Below are positions 47,598 to 60,172 of a DNA stretch of 64,000 nucleotides, piece by piece. The translations under genes and the position numbers were made by a program. The stretch lies in the NCBI RefSeq assembly GCF_019703515.2, contig NC_059379.1, positions 25,875,880 to 25,939,879 of the forward strand, given 5' to 3'. The notes below the pieces were generated by a model, which saw only the letters and a program-made list of their open reading frames with translations, did not search any database and was not told the origin of the DNA. Numbering within the stretch: the first letter of the stretch is position 1; each line of letters begins with the position of its first letter. The stretch comes from Myxocyprinus asiaticus. Taxonomy: Eukaryota > Chordata > Actinopteri > Cypriniformes > Catostomidae.

Positions 47598-48719
47598 ATG
47601 CCTTTCCGTTTGTGTGTTATTCCTGGTTGTGGTCAATATCTCACCGCTTCTGACGGCCACGATCGCTGTCTTATGTGTCTGGGCACTGCCCACGTGGAGA
47701 CATCGTTCGTGGATGAGTCATGTCCTCATTGCGAGAACATGACCATGGCAACGTTGCGGTCGCGGCTTGCTTTCGTAAGAAATGGGACATCAATGGGACC
47801 ACCTCCCCCGGGTATCCTCCCATTCCCCAGCATGCTCGCTTACCCTGATCAGGCTCTTGCACGAGACCGCCGGCTCGTCTCAGCGCGAGTTTGACTTCTT
47901 GTTTGGAGCTCCGGAAGATGATAAGTTATCGAGCGCAGCATCGGAGAGCGGGCTCATCCAGTCTGACGCAGAGGCTTCGGCTGGGCTCCCTCCTTCCTCC
48001 TGGGTCGCCCAGTCTCACACCGATGAGGAAATGACAGACATGCTTTCCCGGGCGGCCACGAGCGTCGGGCTAGAGTGGAACCCTCCACTCTCCCCTGAAC
48101 CCTCGCAGCTCGGCGATCAGTTCCTGGGAATGGGGCACCGCCCATGGCAACGCCCCACCCCCGTTCCTTTCTTCTGGAAGTGCATGAGGAGCTGGGAGGC
48201 ACCTTTTACTGCCCGGTCCTGGTGTTTCAGCTCCCCCGCTCTCACTACTCTCGATGGTGGAGCAGCCGGGGGTATTCGGTGATCCCCCAGGTGGATAAGG
48301 CGCTCGCGGTGCACTTGTGTCCACAGAGCGCTGCCACCTGGCCTCTCGGGTAGGCAATGTCCACCCTGGTGGTCCAGGAGCGCCACCTTTGGCTCAACTT
48401 GGTTGAGATGGGAGAGGCGGACAAGGCACGGTTCCTTGATGCCCCCATTTCCCAGGTTGGCCTGTTTGGCGACGCCGTCAAGGACTTTGCCCAGCAGTTC
48501 TCGGCGGTGAAGAAGCAGACAGAGGTCTTACAACATTTCCTGCCCCAGCGCGGCTTAAGACACCGCACCCTGTATGCTCGTCGTCAAGGGCGTCCTCCTG
48601 CAGAAACAACACTGGCTCCGCCGCAGCCTGCCCCCGTGGCCCGGCTCTGGCGTGGAGCCTTCCGCAGGAAGCAGACGCCACCCGTCTCGCCGGCCGCTAA
48701 GAACCTGAGGAAGGCTTAA
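47598..48719 (+). pseudogene. DIRS ORF1, deleted and frameshifted (copy D)
   Basis: MPFRLCVIPGCGQYLTASDG then GHDRCLMCLGTAHVETSF, CPHCENMT: the same Cys/His N-terminus as copy C. A deletion near 47780 and a frame change near 47860 lead to SSAASESGLIQSDAEASAGL in another frame. A further large deletion near 48345 joins to MSTLVVQERHLWLNLVEMGE, ending with stop TAA at 48717-48719. Confidence 0.8.
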
Positions 48720-49074
48720 GCGCCCCCGAGATGGGCGACCCAGTATCGAGGAGACCCACTTCTCTGGGGCTGGTCAACAGACCACTACATCCCCCGGTGG
48801 AGGGCCGGGAGGAGAATCTTTTGTCGCCGCATGCCCAGAAGGCTGCGGCACCCAAAAGCCTGACAAAAGAATGGTTCCCTCGTCTCCTGGGTCACATATC
48901 CGGTGTGTACGGCCATTGTCACAACCACCGTCCACCGTCCCATTTTGGCAGGTATGGCGCTCCAGCGTCGGACCCCCTGCCCCTGTGCGCCCAGCTGTGG
49001 CACAAACACGCCCACACAGGATTGGTTACAGTGGACTACGGGGATGAGATTCCTCCTCCCTCCTGCTCGGCCAA

Positions 49075-49530
49075 CGGACAACACAGCACCGGTAGCATAC
49101 ATCAACCGCCAAGGCAGTCTACACTGCCATTGCATGTCTCAACTCGCCCGCCGTCTCCTCCTCTGGAGTCGGCAGTGCCTCAAGTCACTATGAGCCACTC
49201 ACATCCCCGGGCGACCTTAACACCACAGCAGACATGCTGTCACGTCAGGTTACCCTCAGGGGAGAGTGGAGACTCCACCCTCAGATGGTCCATCTGATTT
49301 GGAGATGATTCGGTCGAGCACAGGTGGACCTGTTTGCTTCCTGGGAATCCTCCCACTGCCCGCTTTTGTACGCCCTGACCGAGGCACCCCTCAGTATAGA
49401 TGCGCTGGCACACAGCTGGCCCCCTGGACTATGCAAATACGCTTTTCCCCCAGTGAGCCTACTTGCACAGACCCTGTGCAAGGTCAGGGAGGATGAGGAG
49501 CAGATCATCCTAGTAGCACCCTACTAGCCC
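49075..49530 (+). pseudogene. DIRS RNase H remnant (copy D)
   Basis: Begins inside RNase H (TDNTAPVAYINRQGSLHCHC) after the RT deletion; SQLARRLLLWSRQCLKSL then a stop, with the rest (QVDLFASWESSHCP, DALAHSWPPGL, CKVREDEEQ) in other frames. Lacks the first catalytic Asp and Glu. Confidence 0.75.
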
Positions 49531-49613
49531 ACCTAGACATGGTTCTCGAATCTCACGCTCCTCGTGACAGCCCCCCCGGCAAATTCCCCTGAGGAAGGAC
49601 CTTTTTCTCAGGG

Positions 49614-50604
49614 ATGGGACACCATCTGACACCCGCGACCAGACCTCTGGAATCTCCACGTCTGGCCCCTGGACGGGACGTGGAAGACCTAAGAGCCCTA
49701 CCAACCATGGTGGTAGACAGGATCACTCAGGCTAGGGCTTTCCTTCCTGAAGGAGAGGCTGGAGGGGCAGCTGTCCCCCTCCACCCTGAAGGTGTATGTA
49801 GCCACTATTTTGGCTCATCACGATGCAGTAGATGGTAAGTATTTGGGGAAGTATGACTTGATCATCAGGTTCCTGAGAGGCGCTAGGAGGTTGAATCCCT
49901 CCAGACTGCGCCTCGTCCCCTCATGGGACCTCTCTGTAGTCCTTCGGGGTCTACAGGGAGCTTCCTTTTGAGCCCTTGGAGTCAGCTGAGCTTAAGGCAC
50001 TCTCTTTGAAGACTGCCCTCCTGACTGCGCTCACTTCCATCAAAAGGGTAGGGGACCTGAAGGCGTTCTCTGTCAGCAAATAGTGCCTGGAGTTTGGTCC
50101 GGGTTACTCTCATGTACTCTCACGTTGCGCCTGAGACCCCGACCGGGCTATGTGCCCAAGGTTCCCACGACTCCTTTTAGGGATCAGGGGGTGAACCCGC
50201 AAGCGCTGCCCCAGGAGGAGGCAGACCCAGCCTTGGCGTTGCTGTGTCCAGTGCGAGCTTTACGCATCTATTTGGATCGCATGCAGAGCCTTAGAAGCTC
50301 TGAGCAGCTCTTTGTTTGCTTTGGTGGACAGCGGAAAAGAAGCACTGTCTTCAAACAGAGGATCGCCCACTGGGTCATTGACACCATCACGATGGCATAT
50401 CAGGCTCAGGACATGCCACCCCCTGCAGGGTTATGAGCCCACTTGACCAGGAGTGTGGCAGCCTCCTGGGCCCTGGCCAGTTGCGCCTTTTTGGCACACA
50501 TCTGCAGAGCAGCAGGCTGGGCAACACCCAACACCTTTGCGAGGTTCTACAATCTCCGGGTTGAGCCGGTCTCGTCCCGTGTATTGGCAGGCACGAGCAG
50601 GTAA
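49614..50604 (+). pseudogene. DIRS tyrosine recombinase, interrupted (copy D)
   Basis: N-terminal domain shortened by a deletion near 49738 (QARAF joins to LPEGEA). Stops include TAG at 50082-50084 (Thr-Cys region in A) and TGA after PPPAGL at 50434-50436, just before the HxxR box. The last part (NTFARFYNLRVEPVSSRVLA) is still readable to TAA at 50602-50604. Confidence 0.8.
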
Positions 50605-51369
50605 GTTCCGGGACAACTGGCCAGGTGTACTGCTTGCGCATAGCGCCTTTCCCCTCCCTTGAGGTGAAGACGTGTGCTCTTGACTCCCAGTCGTGTTCAC
50701 AGACTGTGATCCCTGAATGACTTTCCTCCTTAGCCCTCTGGCAGTTGAATTTCTGGAGAAACTCGCTGACCAGCCAAGTACGTGCGCTAATTAGCCCCTG
50801 TACTGAGGTAGGTGCTCCACATGTGCTGGTTCCCCGAAGGTGACCCCATGTTATATCTTCCGCAAAATTGTTTCCCTGACGGCAAACTGTGTCTTCCTTG
50901 GGCAGAGGCCCCTCTGCCCCCTGTCGCCATGCTCTGTAGAAACTCCTCCCCCTTCGCGTAGGACCTACCATGGGACCTCTCTACATGACATACTTCTGAC
51001 AAGATTCGGTAAGACCGTGTGACGTATTCCACTCAAAATACCCCTCTTTTTGGGCAGGGTGTGGTCTCCGCAGTGTCTTCCCCTTGGGAGGGACACCCCA
51101 CGATGCAGACACTTATGGCTCCCAGTCAGTTAACAAATTCCACTCTTTTTGGGGAGAAAAGAGATGGAAAAGAGGCCTCGGCTGGACTAGCCTGTCCCTG
51201 TAGTTGGGCAGTCGTCTTGTTCCTGATGGACCGTTTGACGCCCATAAGAGCGTTGGGGGAGGTAACGTGAAGGCCTGGTGCACTGGCTATGAGGCACACA
51301 GCAGTCTGCCTGTCACACACCACCAGTTCACGTAACACAGTTCAGCTAGTTGTGGCGTTTTGTATAGGG

Positions 51370-51476
51370 ACCCCTAGTGTCACTACATCGACACAATGTC
51401 GAGTGAGTGACAGATAGGGAATGTCCTGGTTACTTTTGTAACCTCCGTTCTCTGATGGAGGGAACGAGACGTTGTG
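51370..51476 (+). repeat. DIRS internal complementary region (copy D)
   Basis: Complement of left end to GATAGGGAA, then ...TCCTGGTTACTTTTGTAACC and GGGAACGAGACGTTGTG, complement of the right end. Confidence 0.87.
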
Positions 51477-51504
51477 TCCCTCTTGCCACAATGCTGAATT
51501 ACCC

Positions 51505-51751
51505 GCTGAAATGGCCGGGACCTGGTCTCGGCTCCTCAGCACAAAACCTGAATGAGTGGTTGCATACCAGGTCCTTTTATGGATGTCCGGGGGAGTGGCA
51601 TGCAAATTCCACTCGCCAATTCTCGTTGGCCATTTTTCAAAAAAGCAGAGGTGTTTGGGGCTCCCAAGAGTGACCTCTAGTGTTACTACATTGACACAAA
51701 GTCTTGTTCCCTCCATCAGGGAACGGAGGTTACAAAAGTAACCAGAACGTT
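51505..51751 (-). repeat. DIRS right inverted terminal repeat (copy D)
   Basis: Subtype with TTTTTCAAAAAAGCAGAGG spacer, ends AGTAACCAGAACGTT. Confidence 0.85.
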
Positions 51752-51802
51752 TTCTTTAAAAGGAAACAACAGCTAAATGCAAAGTGCTTCAGAGCTATCT
51801 AT

Positions 51803-52857
51803 AAAGGGATAGTTCACTCAAAATCATTTACTCACCTTAATGCCATCCCAGATGTGTATGACTTTCTTTGTTCTGCAGAACAAAAATTATGATATTTAGA
51901 AGAACATCTCAGCTCTGTAGATCCATACAATGCAAGTGAATGGTGATCAAAAATTTGAAGCTCCAAAAAGCACATAAAGGCAGCATAGAAGTAATCCAGA
52001 AGACTGTAGTGTTTTAATCAGTGTCTTCTGATGCGATCCAATCGGTTTTGGGAGAGAACAGACCAAAATGTAACTCCTTTTTTCGGTAACACTTTACAAA
52101 TAAGGTTCTATTCGTTAATATTAGATAATGCATTTGGTGTCATGAAAAATCAATTAAAAATACATTTACAGCATTGATTATTCTTTCTTAAAGTTAGTTA
52201 ATAAAAATACAATTGTTCATTGTTAGTTCATGTTATTTCAAAGTGCACTGACAAATGTTAACACACAAGTTTTGATTTAAAAAATGTATTAGTACATTTT
52301 GAAATTAACATTAACCAAGATTAATAAATGCTGCAAAAGTAGTGTTCATTCTTAGTTAATATTAACTAATGTTAACTAATGTTGACAAAGAAAACCTTAT
52401 TGTAAAATGTTACCCCTTTTTTACTGTACATCTTGCCATTGCATTCTCTAAGCATGATCACAATTTCAAGCTCGATTACACTTTCTAGTGCTTGAGCAGA
52501 GTGCTATGGCGCTAAAAAAGTGTAATCGAGCTTGAAATCATGATCACCAAGCAGACTGCTGATGTCAAGGTCTAAAGTGACAAAGGAGTAAGATTTTGGT
52601 CTGCTATGACCTTAAACTGACTGGATCGCCTCAGAAGACATGGATTAAACCAATGGAGTCTTATATGCTTCTTTATGTGCTTTTTGGAGCTTCAAAGTTC
52701 TGGCCACCATTCACTTGCATTGAATGGACCTACAGAGCTGAGATATTCTTCTAAAAATCTTAATTTGTGTTCTGCAGAAGAAAGAAAGTAATTTTTGAGA
52801 TGGTAAAGGGTGAGGATATGATGAGAGAATTTTCATTTGTGAACTATTTCTTTAAAA
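51803..52857. mobile_element. cyprinid foldback element with nested MITE
   Basis: The left arm AAAGGGATAGTTCACTCAAA...TTCTGCAGAACA...CATACAATGCAAGTGAATGG is mirrored on the right by CCATTCACTTGCATTGAATGG...TTCTGCAGAA...GAACTATTTCTTTAAA. An inner inverted pair (TCAAGCTCGATTACACTTT / AAAGTGTAATCGAGCTTGA) lies at about 52466-52540. The MITE at 52084-52414 interrupts the left arm. Confidence 0.85.
52084..52414. mobile_element. MITE with GGTAACACTTTACAA termini
   Basis: Left GGTAACACTTTACAAATAAG is inverted against AACCTTATTGTAAAATGTTACC. An apparent 8-bp duplication, CCTTTTTT, lies on both sides (52076-52083, 52415-52422), suggesting a hAT-type insertion. Confidence 0.8.
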
Positions 52858-53289
52858 GCTGCTAATGCTGTGCACTTGTTATTGTTCCAGGGGAAAATTT
52901 TGTCATTGGCTATATTTAAAACCTAAAAAAAAGCTATGAGTCAGCTGCAGGTATTCACAGTCATGCTGTTATTCAGAAAACCAGCATGATTGCAATTGTG
53001 ATTTTGCTTTTATTTCAGAGTTAAAAGCAACAAGTAAATAATATTGACTAACTTACGTTTCTGACAAAAACTGAAAGCTGTGCTTTACTTCTCCGCCAGC
53101 AAAAATAATTCCAAAAGAAGGCAAAGCATTAATGACAACTCACTTTCTAAACTGCTCTCACACTCTGGTTACAAACAAGTGTTTCATTCGTGAACAAACC
53201 AGTGTTTGTGAATTAATCTTTTAAGTGTTGTCCACTTCCATTGTTGTGGGGGTGAACATCTTGATGCCTATCAAAGAATTATTAGAGTC

Positions 53290-54169
53290 ATTGGCTATGT
53301 TTACATGCACATCAATACTCTGATTATTCCAATAATCTGAGTATAAAGAATAATTAGATTAAGGTGTTCACATGATTTGACTAACCTCTTCAATCCAGTT
53401 TGCATGCTACTTGCCAATACTCTGATTATTCGCTGACAAATGTGATGTTTTAATGTTTTTTTATAAATAAATATTTATTACAAAAATCTTGTTGGAAATC
53501 TTGTATATTTAAATACAACTTGGGTTAAGGAAAAATTGTCAGTCAGTTTGTGAGTCTTTTTGAACAATTTATTAAAAGAACAGGTTCATAAGAGTCATTT
53601 TGTTTGTGAATCGGAATACATGCGCTGGATGTTGTTGTGTTCCGCCCATGAGGACGAACTAATTTAAAAGATGTACTTGCCATTATTTTGCATTACATGT
53701 CTCTTTATCTCACCAAAATTCAATTCAGATTGCAACCAGACATTCACAACTCTGCAAAATATGTTTTCTTTTGCCGTGGGGCTGTAGATTCTGCGGCGAG
53801 GGAGCACCACTGCTGAAAAATGGTGCAAGGAACTGCCGTTTCACGTGAAGCCGAGAAGTAAGTGCATCTTCTTCTGTTTCGCTATGTTTTCTAACCTGTG
53901 CATGTCTGGAACATGATCCATCTGCAGCACTGGCGCAGACATCCTTTGGTCAGAGTGGAAGAAATGCAATTAAAGCATTTACATGCCTATATAAAGCGAT
54001 TAAAATAGGAGTACTTCACATATCTTACTGCGATTATCATTACTCTGATTATTAGCATAATCGCAATATCATAATCGCATATTCTGTTTACATGTGCAAC
54101 AGTTTAATCGCAGTATTGCCTTAATCGCATTGTAATCGCATCATGAGGGTGCATGTAAAGGTAGCCAAT
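53290..54169. mobile_element. MITE with TGGCTATGTTTACATGCAC termini
   Basis: CATTGGCTATGTTTACATGC on the left mirrors GCATGTAAAGGTAGCCAATG on the right. Inside are repeated TAATC/CGATTA motifs near both ends. About 880 bp without a coding region. Confidence 0.8.
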
Positions 54170-54446
54170 GATTGTATGACTCACTCATAACATAAATTCT
54201 GTTGTCCCCACATACTGGCGTAAAGATGAAATCTACAGAAATGGGCACTAAATGAATAAAGTAAATGAACAAATCTTTTTGGTGAACAGATATAAAAACT
54301 TGAGTAACTAGTATGAATAAAAAATCCCTGCTACTATTTGGACATTGTGAAGGGAAACGAACAGTGATGTGTCCCAGTGCTCTTATACTGAATATTGCTG
54401 ATTGGCCAATCAAGTTTGAGGACCGGAACTAACTGTTATATACAGA

Positions 54447-54447
<1 letters not shown>

Positions 54448-54515
<68 letters not shown>
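54448..54515 (+). repeat. (TA)n microsatellite
   Basis: About 33 TA units. Confidence 0.95.
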
Positions 54516-54516
<1 letters not shown>

Positions 54517-54662
54517 TCGGCGCTATAATATGTGTAAATCAGATGTTTATTGTAATTTTCATACTGCTATGTTTCTTGGAACTGCACTTAAGACTTTCAC
54601 CCACTGTTGCACTTGTGTATATTGTTGAGTGACAATAAAGGGATTTGATTTGATTTGATTTG
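54516..54662 (+). mobile_element. 3' tail of a LINE-type retroposon
   Basis: GTGACAATAAAGGGATTTGA followed by a (TTTGA)n array at 54640-54662, the usual end of fish L2-like retroposons. The body is lost or unrecognisable upstream. Confidence 0.5.
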
Positions 54663-54843
54663 CTGCATTCAGCCTTTAAATTTATTTATCTGATGGCATT
54701 TAATTTACCATGTAATGCCCATGTAGCCATTACTAGCTTTTGGCTTTCACTCGAATCCACTTTTTTTGTCGAATTTGGCACTGAAACAGGATAACATGGC
54801 ATATTACGGGTGGCAGTAGTTTTAAAAGGCTGAATGCAGCATA
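54661..54843. mobile_element. small foldback element
   Basis: TGCTGCATTCAGCCTTTAAA is inverted against TTTTAAAAGGCTGAATGCAGCA. About 180 bp. Confidence 0.65.
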
Positions 54844-55298
54844 TTCCTCCCTGAAAAGCTATTAAAGTTAAACACTATCCTGGCAGCCACTTTTCAAGTA
54901 ATAGTCGTCCCTGAGTGAATTCACCTTGCTCTCTTCGTCTCTACCCATAGTATACCTAAAACAGTACATTTCTAAAGGGAGGTGGAGCTCTGGGTAGTTT
55001 AGAGATTCCCAGGACTGAGGATTTTCTGCTTTAGCCTTAGCAATTGATTGCCTCTCTACAGTGAATGGATTTCTGCATTTCTGCTGGCCGGGGCTTCTCT
55101 GTGCTTCAATATAATTAACCTTCACTGGAGGGGAACTTTTCATTGACCCAACGATCTCCCAGGCAAAGCCTGAATTAATAAGTGGGCTGAAAGAGACAGG
55201 CCATTGGCTGTGCTGAGGCAGGACTGCCTGGGTGAGACAGCCAGATGAAGCCTGGGGGAGTAGGGTATAAAGGCTTGCGAAGAGAATGGATCCATCTT

Positions 55299-55300
<2 letters not shown>

Positions 55301-55348
<48 letters not shown>
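55301..55348 (+). repeat. (TA)n microsatellite
   Basis: About 24 TA units. Confidence 0.95.
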
Positions 55349-55349
<1 letters not shown>

Positions 55350-55489
55350 TTTATATATTTTTTGTTTTAGTCAAAATTTCAGTCTTTAATTTAATAAACA
55401 TTTTGCCATTATCATTAATTTCAGTCCATTTTACTGGTTTATACTGACTGAAATGGCATTTATTTATGATAAATTATTAAATATTGATC

Positions 55490-55716
55490 TGTTTCTCACC
55501 CACACCTGTCATATCATGTCTGAACACATGGATTTCACCACTGGAGTCATATGGATTACTTTTATGCTCAATTTATGTGGATTTTGGAGTTTCAAAATTT
55601 TGGCACCCATTCACTTGCATTGTATGGACCTACAGATTCTTCTAAAAATCTTAATTTGTGTTCAGCAGAAGAAAGAAAGTCATACACATATGGGATACCA
55701 GAAGGGTGAGTAAATC

Positions 55717-55800
<84 letters not shown>

Positions 55801-55820
55801 GGGGTGAACTATCCCTTTAA
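55490..55820 (-). mobile_element. foldback element, right-arm fragment, with microsatellites
   Basis: Matches the right arm of 51803-52857 (CATTCACTTGCATTGTATGG, TTCTAAAAATCTTAATTTGTG) and ends GGTGAACTATCCCTTTA. (ATA)n at 55717-55755 and (TA)n at 55755-55797 have expanded inside the arm. Confidence 0.75.
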
Positions 55821-56241
55821 GTAGACGAAAATAACATTTTAGTTGAAGGAATGTACAAAATGGTGAAAATGTTTGTTATATTTTGAAAATTGTATAAAAA
55901 GTATTAACATGCATCAAACATTAGAGATTTATTAACATATACCTGAGCTCCCAAAATATTACCATATAATGAGTATATTAATGTATAAGCTACTTTTAGA
56001 AGTCACTCTTCTAAATTCTTCATGTTTAGAGACTGTTTAGTATATTGTATTCTGCATATTGTATTTATGGCAACAGCACTTCCATTATGTGGTTTATCTC
56101 TCCAAGAAATATTGTTAGTGAGTTGATAGCATACTGTATTGCTTTGTTATTGTGTTCTTGTTATGTCAACAGTATGTAATTATTTTTTATTATTATTTAT
56201 TATTATTGATAATAACTTTTGCTAAGTAACCATTTGTTAAA

Positions 56242-58412
56242 GGTTTAGTTCATCCCAAAATGAAAATTCAGTCATTGTTTACACACCCCTGTGTCATTAT
56301 AACCCCATATGACTTTCTTTTTTCTTAACACAAAGGGAGAAACTGTGAAAACATTTTGTGCTCAGTGATGTCATACACTGGCAGTTTATGGGACCACATC
56401 TTTAAGCTTCAAAAGTATGCAAAAGTATAATTTAGAAGACTAATAATTTATTATTAATTTAAAATTAAATTATAAATGAAGTCTTATAAATTATTGTTCT
56501 GAAAGCATAAGATGAGGTTTGGTGAGAAACAAACTGAAATTGAATATATTATTTAGTAAAACTGTTGATCGACCGCTGCTCTCCTATGCACATTCATGAG
56601 ACTGCCCCAGAGCTGTATCCGTCATGAGATGGGGCATTCAAGCGAAAATAATTTGTTTATCTAAAAACAGGTCCGTCACAGAGATACTAACACAACACAG
56701 CTGCACACAAACCAGAGAACAGAACTTACTAAATATGTCTGATGAGATGAGTTTGTAGTCTGAGGGTACGTTTACACGACAACAATGTACTAAAATTGGA
56801 AAAGTTTTTCCTTTGCATTTTTGAAAAGTTTTGCGTACAGACAACAACATTGTCAAAACGATCCCCGTTCACACAGATCCGCGAAAACGACTAAAAATGC
56901 TGTATTATGCATGCCAGGCCAGTAGTTGGCGATGTCACTTTGTAAAGAAACACTATGCACCTGCACACATAAGCATTCTTCCACAGAGAGGTTAATACAA
57001 ACCATGAAGATGGCGATCACTGGTTGTAGTAGTGATGCAGTAAATCTACACTTTGCTGGAGAAACGTCAATAAACTCAAAATCTTGAGCAGCACAAACAC
57101 AGTCCTGTAGTTGTAATTTTTAATGTCTCATGGCACATGCCTATAGACTGAACACGTAATACGCATGTGCATGACGTCATCGTTTTCACAAATTCGCATT
57201 TTTGTATGTTTACACGGAGACGATGAAAGGCATCATTTTCAAAAACTTGCACTTTGAAAACCGTTTTCAAAAGTTTGCATTTTCAGGCCCCAAAACGCTG
57301 TTGTCGTGTAAATGAACAGCCAAAATGCATAAAAAGTTTTTCGTTTTTAGTTGAAAACGTTGTCGTGTAAACGGCCCCTGAGAAAAGATATATTTCTACT
57401 CCCAGCTTTATTTATTTTGAGTTCTCAATCAAACTGAGAGATAGACAGAGGAGGTTGAAGACAGCCACAGCCACACCGTGTCCTAACCTGATGGCAAATG
57501 ACACATGATAAAAGGTATATTTTCTATGTTAATCTGAGTTTTTGTCCTAACCAGCTGTGACGAGCGACAGGACATTCCGTCGATCACTTGTTTTCTATTT
57601 TCGGCATCGCACCGGGTAACAACATCCGCTGTGAAGTGGCACCAGTCCAAAAACTTTCTCATAGCACTACATTAAAGCCAGCATCTCACTAGCCGGTTAA
57701 AATCTACTTGAGTTTGGCCAAGAATGTTACAGCTACTGAATGTTTTCACTGAGGTATCACTCTCTTCAGTCAGAGGTCCGTCACAAATGCTTACCAGTTC
57801 AGAATGGAGAAGAGATATTCCCACTCCCTGTCTATCTCTCTGTTTGATTGAGTATTCTGTTTCAAACAAATGAGGTTGGCCATATATATTCATCTATTCT
57901 CCGAATATAGACATATTTAGTAAGTTTGGTTCTCTGGTTTGTGTGCAGCTGTGTTGTGTTCTGTTGTTTCTATTGCTGTGGAGGACCTGTTTTTAGATAA
58001 ACAAAACGGGTTGTCACTTAAATCCCCCATTTAGCCAGTGGGGGTTCCTTGAACTTGCTCTTGTACAGTCTCATGAACGCACAGAAGAGATCAACGGTTG
58101 GTCAACATTTTCACTAAAAAAAACATTAGATTTCGGTTTGTTTCTCACCAAACCTTATCATATGTTTTCATAACAATCAAGAGTATCATGGAATAATTGA
58201 TCAGACTTCTGAATTATACTTTTGTGTCCTTTTGAAGCTTGAAGAGGTGGTCACCATAAATTGACATTGTATGACATCACTGAGCACAATTTATTTTTCA
58301 CAATTATTCCCTTTGTGTTAAGAATGAGAAAGAAAGTCATATGGGGTTATAACAACACAGGGGTGAGTAAACAATGCCTGAATTTTCATTTTTGGGTGAA
58401 CCATCTCGAACT
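56242..58412. mobile_element. large foldback element with nested MITE
   Basis: The left arm (about 56242-56740: GGTTTAGTTCATCCCAAAAT...CACACCCCTGTGTCATTATA...GTGTGCAGC complement) pairs with the right arm (about 57900-58412: GGTTTGTGTGCAGCTGTGTT...AACAACACAGGGGTGAGTAA...TTTTTGGGTGAACCATC). Arms of about 500 bp; the MITE at 56762-57380 lies between them. Confidence 0.8.
56762..57380. mobile_element. MITE with GTTTACACGACAAC termini
   Basis: GAGGGTACGTTTACACGACA is inverted against TGTCGTGTAAACGGCCCCTG; about 619 bp. The inner sequence repeats related TTTTCAAAA/CGTTTTC motifs. The 8 bp on either side do not match, so no target duplication is visible. Confidence 0.75.
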
Positions 58413-59390
58413 AATTTTGCAGACAGAATGTTTATATGGATCCATTTTCTTGTGAGAGATGTCTACAAAATCAGAGCCACAAGTCCACAAATCTAGTTTG
58501 TAGCACTAGAAAAATTTGAATTCAAACCCTCCTGACATATCCACTATTTTCTTGACATATTGATCATTGCATTATTTTTAATCAAACCAGATCTGTATAG
58601 CCATTTTGTTCATTTCTACAGCTGTTGGAAGACATCCAAACTAATATGTGTAATGCGCAGCTGTGGCGGAGAAGACATTGCCTTAAGAATGACATTTGGA
58701 TGAAATGGAACCGGTCTAATGGACTCATTAGTAGAGTGCGGCTCTTTCCTTGTGGTGGGCCAGTGGGCTGGTTGGGTGTGAGGGCATTTTTCTTTCTCTC
58801 TCTCCCAGCAGAGCACAACAGGTCATTAATCACCAGCGAGGAAGAGTTGTGAGGCAGACACTACCCAGCCATTTACTTTGCCAGCTAATTGCTAAATGGA
58901 CAAGCAACATTCTTTATCTGACCACACTACACTCAAACTAAACTAGTTATACACATTTAGTAATGAGCACCTGAGGAACTGTTGCTCCTTTCACACCAAC
59001 AGGGTGTGGTGTCCGATATGGAACTGATCCATACATTTTCATCTCAGAAAAGGCCACAGAAATTGGCTCCATACCATGCGTAAAACTGTTTGACTCTAGA
59101 GGCTGAGGGGTTACAATAAGTCCCTGCCAAGCAACATCAGTCTTACCAGTATCCAAACAAAAGTAGCTTGCACAAAACTAGGCCATTCCCATTATAATCA
59201 CAGCCTGATCTCATGGAAATTTTGTGACTGTGGCGACATTTTTGTAAAATAATATTATGTGGTTCCTTACACATACCATAGCAGATCCAAGGTTAAATGT
59301 CATCTGTTTTAATGGTTTAAAGGTTAATGCACTTGCAAGGTTTAAATCAACAAAACCTACATCACTACCCTAAATCTTAAACCTACACCA
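58413..59390. other. non-coding DNA before DIRS copy E
   Basis: No gene recognised. The 83-codon and 75-codon ORFs at 58582-58852 overlap on opposite strands and have no recognisable similarity. Confidence 0.6.
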
Positions 59391-59640
59391 AACGTAATGG
59401 TTACTTGTGTAACCTCCGTTCCCTGATGGAGGGAACGAGACGTTGTGTTGATGTAGTGACACTAGGGGTCACTCTTGGGAGCCCAAGACACCTCTGGTCT
59501 TTGATAAAAGGCCAATGAAAATTGGCGAGTGGTATTTGCATGCCACTCCCCCGGACATACAGGAATAAAAGGAGCTGGTATGCAACCACTCATTCAGGTT
59601 TTATGCTGAGGAGCCGAGACAAGGTCCGGCCATTTCAGCG
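59391..59640 (+). repeat. DIRS right inverted terminal repeat (copy E)
   Basis: Reads on the + strand like a left ITR from GTGTTGATGTAGTGACACTA through GGCCAATGAAAATTGG to CACTCATTCAGGTTTTATGC. TATCAAAGACC subtype shared with A and B. The TATA position reads GGAATAAAAGG here. Confidence 0.85.
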
Positions 59641-59667
59641 GGTAGTTCAGCGTTGTGGCAGGAGGGA

Positions 59668-59776
59668 CACAACGTCCCGATCCCTCCATCAAGGAACGGA
59701 GGTTACGCAAGTAACCAGAACATTCCCTATCTGTCACTCACTCGACATTGTGTCGATGTAGTGACACTAGGGGTCC
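59668..59776 (-). repeat. DIRS internal complementary region (copy E)
   Basis: + strand: CACAACGTCCCGATCCCTCC...AGTAACCAGAACA joined to TTCCCTATCTGTCACTCACT...GACACTAGGGGTCC: copies of the right and left outer ends joined head to tail. Confidence 0.87.
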
Positions 59777-60172
59777 CTATACGAAATGCCACAACTGGCT
59801 GAACTGAGAGTCTCAAGATAGATCCTACCCAACGGGGGAGGAGTAACTACAAACATGGAGACTGTGGCGGAGGGGCTCTGCCCAAGGAAGACGCAGTTTG
59901 CCAAGATGGAAACGAATTAGCGGAAGATATCTATATCGCATGTGGTTACCTTACAGGGAACCGCCACATGCAGAGCACCTACCCCATAACAGGGCTCTTA
60001 GTTAGCATGTGTACTAGGCCGGCAGCGAGTCTCTCTGAAAACTCGACTGCCACAGGGCTCGGAGGAAGTCAAACAGGGAACATAGTTTGTGAACACTACT
60101 AGGAATTAATGGAGCATGTCTTCAGCTCAGAAGAGGTGAAAGGCGCTATGTGCAAGCGAGACACCCGGCCGG

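Larger units (their letters stand above)
47277..51751 (+). mobile_element. DIRS1-like retrotransposon, copy D (both ends, several deletions)
   Basis: Left GTTCCCTATCTGTCACTCAC and right GTAACCAGAACGTT. The left ITR has lost its promoter boxes. ORF1 is shortened and frameshifted, the RT core is deleted (jump near 49075 from the RT leader to the RNase H VAYINRQG segment), and the YR is deleted internally and interrupted. 3' non-coding region, ICR and right ITR are kept. Confidence 0.92.

Noticed and set aside
54868..55143. 91-codon ORF on the - strand as a possible further dynein exon
   Set aside because: The translation has none of the dynein heavy-chain motifs, and no acceptor/donor pair fits the phase of exon 45409-45607.
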